DNA from: Nitrospira sp.
Lineage (GTDB): Bacteria > Nitrospirota > Nitrospiria > Nitrospirales > Nitrospiraceae
NCBI GenBank assembly: GCA_015904055.1
Contig: JABMDE010000029.1
Coordinates: forward strand, 53,164 to 64,068
Direction of reading: 5' to 3'
Length of the DNA stretch: 10,905 nucleotides
Below, one piece after another: positions 1 to 6,344 of this stretch. Below the pieces are notes generated by a model that worked only from the letters and a program-made list of their open reading frames with translations, ran no database searches and was not told the origin of the DNA. Each line of letters starts with the position of its first letter. Within the stretch, counting starts at the first letter, position 1. Made by a program: the position numbers and the translations under genes.

Positions 1-444
1 CAGTGCCGGCCGTTGTCCGGCGCTCAAGTGGATGTTTGGCACTGCGATGCTATGGGAATCTATTCCGATGTGCAGGATCCATGGTTCAATACCATTGGCC
101 GGAAGTTTTTGCGGGGCCATCAGATGACTGACCAGCGCGGAGAGGCCAGATTCAACACGATCTATCCAGGCTGGTATCCAGGACGGACCGTGCATCTTCA
201 CTTCAAGATTCGCACGGGCTCATCGGCCGGTCGGAGCTTCGACTTTACGTCGCAATTGTATTTTGACGATACCATCACAGACCGTGTGTTCTCTGCCCCA
301 CCCTATGTCGAGCGAGGACCGCGCACGTCGAGAAACCGGCAGGATCGGATCTTCTTGTACGGCGGCGATCGGCTGATGCTGACTCCGACCACGGTGCACA
401 ATGGGTATTCGGCCATATTTCCCATCGGACTTCAGTTTTCTTGA
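1..444 (+). CDS. Intradiol ring-cleavage dioxygenase-like protein (3' part)
   Basis: The reading frame is open from base 1, so this is the C-terminal 147 residues of a gene that begins outside the window. Members of the family are non-haem Fe(III) enzymes that cleave catechol-type rings between the two hydroxyls. The metal ligands of the family (two Tyr, two His) can be placed: Tyr21 in the WHCDAMGIYS stretch, Tyr59 in YPGWYPGR, and His65 and His67 in VHLHF, with the family arginine at 62. The beginning, CRPLSGAQVDVWHCDA, is the usual lead-in to the catalytic beta-sandwich. The short spacing between Tyr59 and His65 is like the 'intradiol dioxygenase-like' subgroup rather than classical catechol 1,2- or protocatechuate 3,4-dioxygenases, so the substrate cannot be named. 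The frame ends with TGA at 442-444. Members of this subgroup are often exported, but the N-terminus is not visible here. Confidence 0.85.
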   Translation, partial: QCRPLSGAQVDVWHCDAMGIYSDVQDPWFNTIGRKFLRGHQMTDQRGEARFNTIYPGWYPGRTVHLHFKIRTGSSAGRSFDFTSQLYFDDTITDRVFSAPPYVERGPRTSRNRQDRIFLYGGDRLMLTPTTVHNGYSAIFPIGLQFS

Positions 445-487
445 GCAAACATGCCGGGAGATGGGTTGTTCTTTTTTCTTGAACCAT

Positions 488-507
488 CCGCAGCTGTGCA
501 TCTGCGG
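488..507 (+). terminator. Small hairpin after the dioxygenase gene, possible weak terminator
   Basis: CCGCAG (488-493) and CTGCGG (502-507) form a perfect 6-bp stem with an 8-base loop, 43 bases past the dioxygenase stop codon. No T-run follows on the plus strand, so it is not a standard intrinsic terminator. A second small hairpin, TTGCC/GGCAA at 546-560, is followed by a pyrimidine-rich stretch. The rest of 445-577 shows no gene and no convincing promoter. Confidence 0.25.
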
Positions 508-577
508 TAGGCAGAGTGTACCGTACGGACTATGAAGAATGTTCTTTGCCTATGGGGCAATCTTTCCTTGAGATTTG

Positions 578-2506
578 ATGAGTGGTAGGGTACGTTCCCA
601 CCTCATGAATGAGGGACCTCATCTGCGTGTCTATCTCGGGCTCCTCCTGACGATCTGTTGTTTGTTCACCATTGCAGCTTGTAACAATTCAAGTAGCAGC
701 GACAACGCTACGAAGAAGACAGACGCGCCTGCATCGAGTCCTGCGCCAACTTCGACTCAGTCTTCGCCATCTCCGGGAACGACGGCAACAACTCAACTGC
801 CCGGCACCGCTAAGATCGATCCCAAAGCGCCATTCCCCGCGCTCACGACCATCATCCTCATGGAACTGAGTGCTTCAGTTCCTGAACTTGCCAGCGCTCG
901 CGATGCCATACTGGCCGCAGAGCGAGACGCCATACGACTTGCCATTGAGAAGTTCCGGTCGAAAATGAAGACAACTGCAAGGGTCGAGGCCCCATTTGCC
1001 TCTGAACCGATAGCGAGAGTGCTCCCGGTAGCCGACGCAGCAGGACCCAACCAGCTCAAGGCAGCACTGGTGCCGTTGCCTACCCTTGATGGACGAGGAA
1101 AGAGCTCGATCTGGTGGTGGGTTCCTCTCGTCACTCCGGATGCGATTGCAGCAGAGCCAGCCACCAACAAATCCGTCGAATCCGTTCTTGACGAGGTGTC
1201 GGCAATGTCTCCTGTGCACGCAGCGGCAATCGATGAATTCTATATGCTCATGGCAGGGGCGATGACGTATCTTACGGCAGGTGTATCAGAACAATACGCT
1301 CAGATTGAGAACACCAGCACGGCATCAGTTCCCGTATCTGGTCAGCAAGGTACGGCCACGTCCAGCATCGGTCTTCATAAACGTAACGGTTCTACCACAA
1401 TTGAAATCGCCTCCGAGGCCAATGTCCTACTCCTCGGACTCAAGGCCAATTCGAAAGTCTCACTAACGACTCCGTTCTGCCCTGATGCGAATGGCCAGCT
1501 GAGTTTCACCATCAAGTACAGTGGAAATGGCAGCGCAGGGAAAGAAGGTGCGGTTTCATACGACCATAACGTTGAGGCCAAGATCATCGCCACAGTGGAC
1601 GACAACGCTAACCTGGCCAATGCAGACATCCAGCTTACTCAAGCCACTCGCTCGACGGATGGGGGCAAGGCCATCTATGTCGAGACCAGTGCAAAGGCCA
1701 GGGCGATCGATGCTAACTACGCACGATGGCAATACGATGACACGCAGTTGGTCAGAGAATCTTCTCAGGTCTCCGCAGCCGACAGAGATCGGCTTGCTAC
1801 GAAGGGCTTGGTTCAAGCCGCCCAATTGGCTACAGGTGCCTTGGCTGGAGCAGAAATGCAATGGCAAAGTGGCCTCTGCATCAAGATCAATGCCACTTCA
1901 CCTGGTACCGTCAAACTGAAAGCGACATCGAAAATCCCTGTTTCGGTCATTCACCGGCGGGAAGGCAGTGCGGTGCCGGCCAAGGTGACTGTTGAGCTTA
2001 CCGGTGGGCAATCTGTGTCGCCCTCCGTGATTCCCAAGGCACCGGGCGACGTTACCCATATGGCCGTCGAGGAACCCAGCAAGACAATGACCATCAAGCT
2101 GACCGCGGTCTCGAAGCGTGGAAAAGCCAAGGAAGAGCTGAAAATCAGTACGGCGGGCAACGTGTTCAAAATCGAGGGCGGCGCAGATGAATTTCATGGC
2201 ACCGGCATCGTCTGCGACTTCACCAAGCCCTTCAAGATATCCGGCAGCGGCGTCAACGTGACATTTACACCGTCATCTGAAAAGGGCGGGACGTATACCT
2301 ATAAAGGCAATATGAGCGGGTTCCCGGTCTCTGGGGAAGGGACCTATACCGTTGCATACGATGGTGACACACCGGTGCATATGACCGGACGGGGTCCGGG
2401 ATCCGTCCAGACGCCGGTTGGGACGACATCGGGAGGCGGCACAGAAGAGTATACGGTCACGCCGATGTCTGGGGCCTGTCCCTACTCAAACATGACACTT
2501 GATTAG
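578..2506 (+). CDS. Large modular lipoprotein of unknown function
   Basis: A 642-residue lipoprotein. A hydrophobic stretch (VYLGLLLTICCLFTIAAC) ends in the lipobox I-A-A-C, with the acylated Cys at residue 35. A Ser/Thr/Pro-rich flexible linker follows (about 37-76), then an Ala/Glu-rich, probably helical segment (about 85-235), then a beta-rich part. From about residue 429 (WQSGLCIKI) a segment with the feel of an Ig-like surface domain reaches about 530, and a C-terminal beta domain begins with ADEFHGTGIVCDF (Cys546) and ends at TGA-free TAG 2504-2506. I recall similar C-terminal domains in uncharacterised bacterial surface proteins, but cannot name a family. The start is uncertain: ATG 578 has only a weak GAG five bases upstream; ATG 605 gives a more compact 26-residue signal peptide but has poor Shine-Dalgarno spacing. 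It lies 54 bases upstream of the next gene's start, so an operon is plausible. Confidence 0.8.
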   Translation: MSGRVRSHLMNEGPHLRVYLGLLLTICCLFTIAACNNSSSSDNATKKTDAPASSPAPTSTQSSPSPGTTATTQLPGTAKIDPKAPFPALTTIILMELSASVPELASARDAILAAERDAIRLAIEKFRSKMKTTARVEAPFASEPIARVLPVADAAGPNQLKAALVPLPTLDGRGKSSIWWWVPLVTPDAIAAEPATNKSVESVLDEVSAMSPVHAAAIDEFYMLMAGAMTYLTAGVSEQYAQIENTSTASVPVSGQQGTATSSIGLHKRNGSTTIEIASEANVLLLGLKANSKVSLTTPFCPDANGQLSFTIKYSGNGSAGKEGAVSYDHNVEAKIIATVDDNANLANADIQLTQATRSTDGGKAIYVETSAKARAIDANYARWQYDDTQLVRESSQVSAADRDRLATKGLVQAAQLATGALAGAEMQWQSGLCIKINATSPGTVKLKATSKIPVSVIHRREGSAVPAKVTVELTGGQSVSPSVIPKAPGDVTHMAVEEPSKTMTIKLTAVSKRGKAKEELKISTAGNVFKIEGGADEFHGTGIVCDFTKPFKISGSGVNVTFTPSSEKGGTYTYKGNMSGFPVSGEGTYTVAYDGDTPVHMTGRGPGSVQTPVGTTSGGGTEEYTVTPMSGACPYSNMTLD

Positions 2507-2560
2507 CCACTATCACGCAGGATGATCACGCACCCTCATTTCTCACAAGGAGACTCTCTC

Positions 2561-3199
2561 ATGCGTATGCCACTTCTTCTCGGGATCTCAGTCTGTTCGG
2601 CAAGTCTTTTCCTAACCGTTCCAACATTCGCCGGCCCTGGTATCAATGTTGAGTATTCTGCGGACCAGACCATCGAAACGGCAGACGGGGCAACCAAGAT
2701 CACGATCTACTCGACTCCGACAATGGAGCGACAAGAGTTTGTCGACGGCGGGCAGAAGATGATCAATATTACCCGCTTCGACAAAAAAGTGATCTGGAAT
2801 GTGATGCCGGAAGAGAAGATGTACATTGAGATGGCAACCGGTTCGCCGAAGGACAAAAAAGAGAAGCCCGATCTGGCGGACTTTAAGATCGAGCAGACGC
2901 CGATGGGACAAGAGACGGTCAATGGCATTGCCCTCAACAAGGGCAAGATGATCATGACCGGAAATGACGGCTCCAAAATGGGTGGTTTCATGTGGACGAC
3001 GAAAGAAGGTATCGTGACGAAACTCGATGCAATTTCGGTCGAGAAAGGCAAGAAGGATCGTTTTAAGTTGGAGTTGACGAATCTAAAGATCGGGAAACAG
3101 CCTGTCAGCCTATTTGAAGTTCCAAAGGATTATGAAAAAGTGGATATGGGCGGGATGATGGGGATGGGCGACGTGATGAAGGGGATGATGGGACAGTAA
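2561..3199 (+). CDS. Secreted DUF4412/LolA-like protein with Met-rich tail
   Basis: A 212-residue exported protein. The start at 2561 is chosen because AAGGAG (2547-2552) lies eight bases upstream; an in-frame ATG at 2522 lacks such a site. A signal peptide (MRMPLLLGISVCSASLFLTV) probably ends at TFA-GP, near residue 24. The mature part alternates short beta strands in the pattern of DUF4412 proteins: a modified beta-sheet resembling LolA, with the segments TMERQEFVDGGQKMINITRF and KVIWNVMPEEKMYIEMATG characteristic of proteins that would bind a hydrophobic partner in a half-barrel. No enzymatic motif is visible. The last 17 residues contain seven Met and five Gly, which is unusual. The gene sits between a lipoprotein and a helical-repeat periplasmic protein, 13 bases from the latter, suggesting a shared envelope function. 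Family assignment is from pattern recognition. Confidence 0.8.
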   Translation: MRMPLLLGISVCSASLFLTVPTFAGPGINVEYSADQTIETADGATKITIYSTPTMERQEFVDGGQKMINITRFDKKVIWNVMPEEKMYIEMATGSPKDKKEKPDLADFKIEQTPMGQETVNGIALNKGKMIMTGNDGSKMGGFMWTTKEGIVTKLDAISVEKGKKDRFKLELTNLKIGKQPVSLFEVPKDYEKVDMGGMMGMGDVMKGMMGQ

Positions 3200-3212
3200 C
3201 GGAGAGATGATC

Positions 3213-4115
3213 ATGTATGATATCAAAATACAGATGTGTGCCCTCATCGGCATGTTGAGCCTGGCGGCGGTTCCTGTCTGGGCCGATGAGCTGTGCCCCG
3301 ATCAAGCTCCAAAAGCAGCTGCACAGGCACAGCTTGCACAAGCCCAGGCTTTGGAGTCTGCGGGAAAGCTCCATGAGGCGTATGCGGCCATTTCAAAGAT
3401 CAGTCTCGATTGCGCGCCACCCAATACCGACGGGCTGAAACGGAAAATCGCCTTGTCGATCGGCGCAGAGGCGGAGCAAAAAGGTAAGCTCGACGAAGCC
3501 GTCGACTGGTATGAACGCGCCGGGGACAAGGCTGCGGGTGGTCGTGTTATCAGTAAGATCGTGTCGGGGAAACCGGCCGATATCAAGTCGGTGTCGAGAG
3601 CCATCGACTTCTACCGCGCGCATGATGACAAGGCCCAGGAACAGGCGATGCGCAATCTGGCGCTGAAGAATGTCGATACGGCCTTGGCGGCCGAAGCCAA
3701 GAACTTCGCGACGCCGTCCAAGGGATCGCTGGGCGATCTGCGCCTAGCTCAAGAATGGACGTTCTATGCTCAAGCCGGAAAAGATCGGGTACGCACCCGC
3801 GCCACGGAGCGTGGCGATAGCTTGGGGAAAGAGGACAGCCGCACTTCCCTCAAGAAGGCGATGGACTACTACTCTGTGGCCGATGTGAAGGAAGGGATAG
3901 CCAGGATAAAAGCCAAGGCCGCCGGACTTGGCAAACAGGCCGAAGCCAAGAGCGAGCTCGAAGTGGCCGCCGACTATTATTCCATTGCCGATGAAGGTGC
4001 GAAATCCAACGCTGTCAGTAAGCAAGCGGAAGCCACTAAGCAGAAAGCAGAGGAAGGTCGGAAAAAGACCTTCACGAAAGATCAGGCTGATCTGGAGAAA
4101 GAGCTGGGATTCTAG
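3213..4115 (+). CDS. Secreted TPR-like helical repeat protein
   Basis: A 300-residue, Ala/Lys/Glu-rich protein. ATG 3213 is preferred over ATG 3207 because GGAGAG (3201-3206) is six bases from 3213 but abuts 3207. A signal peptide ends at VWA-DE (residue 24/25), so the protein is probably periplasmic. The mature chain is nearly all helical and carries degenerate repeats with an aromatic pair: DWYERAG (98), DFYRAHD (132), FYAQAG (about 184), DYYSVAD (218) and DYYSIAD (254). Spacing is about 34-36 residues except for one of 51, close to the 34-residue TPR/Sel1 unit. The C-terminus is a charged helix ending DLEKELGF. Such repeats usually scaffold protein-protein contacts, but no partner can be named. 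One Cys (in SLDCAPP) remains in the mature N-terminal part besides that in DELCPD, so a disulphide is possible. The gene follows the DUF4412-like gene by 13 bases and is very likely in the same transcript. Confidence 0.75.
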   Translation: MYDIKIQMCALIGMLSLAAVPVWADELCPDQAPKAAAQAQLAQAQALESAGKLHEAYAAISKISLDCAPPNTDGLKRKIALSIGAEAEQKGKLDEAVDWYERAGDKAAGGRVISKIVSGKPADIKSVSRAIDFYRAHDDKAQEQAMRNLALKNVDTALAAEAKNFATPSKGSLGDLRLAQEWTFYAQAGKDRVRTRATERGDSLGKEDSRTSLKKAMDYYSVADVKEGIARIKAKAAGLGKQAEAKSELEVAADYYSIADEGAKSNAVSKQAEATKQKAEEGRKKTFTKDQADLEKELGF

Positions 4116-4172
4116 CCCGGATGATTCATACGCACTTCTGCGTGCGGTCATTCTGTGCTAGTCTGCTCCGCC

Positions 4173-5636
4173 ATGCGCAAAGCCAAGATCGTCTGTACCA
4201 TCGGTCCGGCGACGGCGTCGCCAGCGAAGCTCGAACAGCTCATCGAAAGCGGCATGAATGCCGCACGGCTGAATTTTTCCCATGGCACGCATGAATCCCA
4301 TGCGGCTGCCATTTCAGCGATTCGCCAGGCCGCAGCACGGCAACGGGTGGCGGTCGCCATCATCCAGGATGTCCAGGGTCCCAGGATACGAGTAGGTATG
4401 TTGCCGGACAACGGCATTGAGGTACGAGCCGGTCAATCGGTATGCGTGCAGATCATATCCACTCGGTCAGAAGATGAGATCGGCTCACAAGCCCCTGCCC
4501 AACCCCATATCCCCTCTCCTGTTCCAGTCATTCCAGTGGTCTATCCGGCCCTCTCGCGTGACATCCAGCCGGGCGCCAGGATTCTTATTAACGATGGACT
4601 AGTCGAACTCATCGCCGACCGCATTACTGATGAATCGATTGACTGTACCGTTGCAACCGGCGGAAAGATTTCGTCCCACAAGGGGATCAATCTGCCGGGC
4701 ACCGCGGTCAGCGTCCCTACGCTCACCGACAAAGACCGGGACGACATTCGATTCGGAGTCTCACAGGGGGTCGATTATGTGGCGTTGTCGTTTGTCCGAG
4801 GACCTGAAGACATCGTAGCGGCGCGCACATGGCTTGCAACCTGTGGCGGTACTCAGCCGATCATCGCTAAAATTGAACGGGCTGAGGCCATCACAGCCTT
4901 GGATGCAATCCTGGAACAGGCAGAGGGTGTGATGATCGCGCGTGGCGATCTCGGCGTCGAGATGGGGCCTGAAGCAGTGCCGGTCTTACAGAAACGCATC
5001 ATCGCAGAAGCGAACCGCCGCCGTCGCCTTGTTATTACAGCGACGCAGATGTTGGAATCGATGACCCAGGCATTGCGTCCGACCAGAGCCGAAGCCTCGG
5101 ATGTTGCCAACGCGGTATTCGATGGCACTGATGCGGTGATGCTATCCGCTGAAACAGCCGTCGGTGCGTATCCGGTCGAAACGGTTCGTGTCATGGATCG
5201 CATCATTCGTGCAGCGGAAGAAGCCGCTGAACCGACTGTCCTGCCGAAGCGCCACACGGATGTTGAGCAGCAACCCTTTCCTGAGGCCATCTGTACGGCG
5301 GCATCCTCTGCCGCCAAATCGATTTCTGCACGTGCAATTGTGGCCTTTAGCGAACAGGGAACGACGGCTCGATTGATTTCCAAGCAACGGCCGACTCCGC
5401 CGATCATCGCCTTCACACCATTTGAGCCGGTCCGGCAACGGATGGCGCTCTATTGGGGGGTGCGTCCCTATACGATGCCGCAAATCGAGCAGACCGATGC
5501 ACGAGTCACTGAGGCTGAGCGCCGTTTAAAAGTGGAAGGACTGGTTATGGCAGGAGAAAAGATTGTGATTCTATCGGGGACGAGAGTAGCTCATCCCGGC
5601 GGGACCAATCTGATTAAGCTCCACGAAGTAGGATAG
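4173..5636 (+). CDS. pyk: Pyruvate kinase
   Basis: Pyruvate kinase (phosphoenolpyruvate + ADP to pyruvate + ATP), the last step of glycolysis, cytosolic. At 487 residues it is close to the usual 470-480. The (beta/alpha)8 A domain starts KIVCTIGPA and contains Arg32, Asn34, Ser36 and Asp66 (nucleotide and monovalent cation site), the catalytic Lys233 in IIAKIERAEAI, Mg ligands Glu235 and Asp259 (ARGDLGVE), and Thr291 in TATQMLESM. The following PTRAEASDVANAVFDGTDAV block is the family signature. The B domain (about 70-170) is inserted after DVQGPRIRVG and carries a Pro-rich stretch at 106-125. The C domain ends TNLIKLHEVG. ATG 4173 gives the canonical MRKAKIV start; the in-frame GTG at 4155 adds six residues without family support. 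Neither start has a Shine-Dalgarno sequence, so translation may be leaderless. It begins 57 bases after the preceding gene. Confidence 0.96.
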   Translation: MRKAKIVCTIGPATASPAKLEQLIESGMNAARLNFSHGTHESHAAAISAIRQAAARQRVAVAIIQDVQGPRIRVGMLPDNGIEVRAGQSVCVQIISTRSEDEIGSQAPAQPHIPSPVPVIPVVYPALSRDIQPGARILINDGLVELIADRITDESIDCTVATGGKISSHKGINLPGTAVSVPTLTDKDRDDIRFGVSQGVDYVALSFVRGPEDIVAARTWLATCGGTQPIIAKIERAEAITALDAILEQAEGVMIARGDLGVEMGPEAVPVLQKRIIAEANRRRRLVITATQMLESMTQALRPTRAEASDVANAVFDGTDAVMLSAETAVGAYPVETVRVMDRIIRAAEEAAEPTVLPKRHTDVEQQPFPEAICTAASSAAKSISARAIVAFSEQGTTARLISKQRPTPPIIAFTPFEPVRQRMALYWGVRPYTMPQIEQTDARVTEAERRLKVEGLVMAGEKIVILSGTRVAHPGGTNLIKLHEVG

Positions 5637-5671
5637 ATCCGGCCAGCCGGCCCGATCCCTCACCCGCAGTA

Positions 5672-5959
5672 TCACGGCTGCGGATCCGGCGCCGGCATCC
5701 GGTCATGAATTCGCCCCAGCTTGCTCTCGATCGATCGTTGTAACTTCTCCGCCGCTTCCGCGACGGCCAGTTCAATGGTCGGCCCCTGATGGCTCACGAC
5801 GATGGGCTGAAGGCCGGCCAATCTCGCTTCAAGCACACAGCGAAAATCGTCGCCCTTCGATTTATGTCCGTTGGTATCGCTGAGATGGGCTTCTACTCGT
5901 GTAATCCGATCGGAGAATCGAGCAATCGTGCCCTCGACGCTGGCATGAACAAGACGCAC
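5672..5959 (-). CDS. HPF/RaiA-family ribosome-associated protein, 5' end damaged
   Basis: The 95 residues read from GTG 5959 match the S30AE (hibernation-promoting factor/RaiA, 'sigma-54 modulation') family as I remember it from Nitrospira-like genomes: VEGTIARFSDRITRVEAHLSD, a basic/polar loop, RCVLEARLAGLQPIVVSH, then a helix AVAEAAEKLQRSIESKLGRI. Such proteins bind the 30S subunit and promote dimerisation or inactivation of resting ribosomes. Recognisable N-terminal sequence continues in frame upstream, with ARLHTDNHITGRED back to about 6007. It is then cut by TGA at 6008-6010. An ATG at 6014-6016 in the same frame has AGGGG seven bases before it, so the reading is ATG-GCC-TGA. The gene as called therefore starts at an internal GTG with no good ribosome binding site. 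It may be inactive or use an unconventional start. It converges with pyruvate kinase 35 bases away. Confidence 0.7.
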   Translation of the reverse strand: MRLVHASVEGTIARFSDRITRVEAHLSDTNGHKSKGDDFRCVLEARLAGLQPIVVSHQGPTIELAVAEAAEKLQRSIESKLGRIHDRMPAPDPQP

Positions 5960-5979
5960 AACATCTTCGCGCCCCGTAA

Positions 5980-6261
5980 TGTGGTTGTCGGTATGAAGAC
6001 GAGCAACTCAGGCCATACGGCAACCCCTACAGTCCTGCATCAGCCACGAACTTTGAGCCATTCATAACATCGTCTGCCTATGCTCAAAGCCAATTGCGCC
6101 GAAATGCATATGAGCCTGAGTGGTTCACTGCTCCTGTCGTTCGCTACGGGAACGCCTATTCGTCCGATCAGATCTACCAACGATACGATGGTGGCCTTGT
6201 GCATTCGTCGAGCAGTCCGATGAGTCTCTACAGCAGGGGCGGGAGGATTGAAGGACATTAG
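5980..6261 (+). pseudogene. Start-less C-terminal remnant of an unrecognised protein
   Basis: A frame that is open from 5980 to TAG 6259-6261 has no plausible start codon: TAA precedes it at 5977-5979 and no ATG, GTG or TTG lies near its beginning. From about 6010 it reads like real protein rather than noise, with PYGNPYSPASATNFEPF, then SQLRRNAYEPEWFTAPVV, then YGNAYSSDQIYQRYDGG. It is rich in Tyr, Asn, Ser and Gly in a pattern seen at the tails of some bacterial proteins. A perfect 19-bp hairpin terminator starts five bases after the stop, as expected for the true 3' end of a gene. The part before about 6008 overlaps the HPF-like gene on the other strand. I infer the decayed or truncated end of a plus-strand gene, joined to the HPF 5' end by a deletion. 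A short novel peptide gene is an alternative. Confidence 0.45.
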
Positions 6262-6266
6262 CCTCG

Positions 6267-6312
6267 AACACAACGGGCGAGGCCAGAAGATCTTGGCCTC
6301 GCCCGTTGTGTT
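6267..6312. terminator. Strong bidirectional hairpin terminator
   Basis: Bases 6267-6285 (AACACAACGGGCGAGGCCA) pair perfectly with 6294-6312, giving a 19-bp GC-rich stem and an 8-base loop (GAAGATCT). Reading left to right, GTGTTTC follows, a short T-run. It lies five bases after the stop of the plus-strand remnant and 32 bases beyond the stop of the minus-strand gene ending at 6345, so it can serve both strands. Confidence 0.8.
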
Positions 6313-6344
6313 TCAATGCCCGCACTGCGGCTGAGATAGTGGCA

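Noticed and set aside
793..1219. Overlapping minus-strand open frames opposite the large lipoprotein
   Set aside because: They lie opposite a frame with a clear signal peptide and continuous coding character, and lack ribosome binding sites.
4853..5416. Long minus-strand open frame opposite pyruvate kinase
   Set aside because: It is antisense to the conserved catalytic half of pyruvate kinase and has no family resemblance; an antisense shadow of GC-rich codons.
5637..5671. GGCC-rich inverted repeats between pyruvate kinase and the HPF-like gene as a terminator
   Set aside because: The stems are only four or five bases and no T-run follows in either direction.
6008..6010. TGA in the HPF-like gene read as selenocysteine
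   Set aside because: No SECIS-like hairpin is apparent, the family has no Cys/Sec at this site, and the position is just after the start codon.
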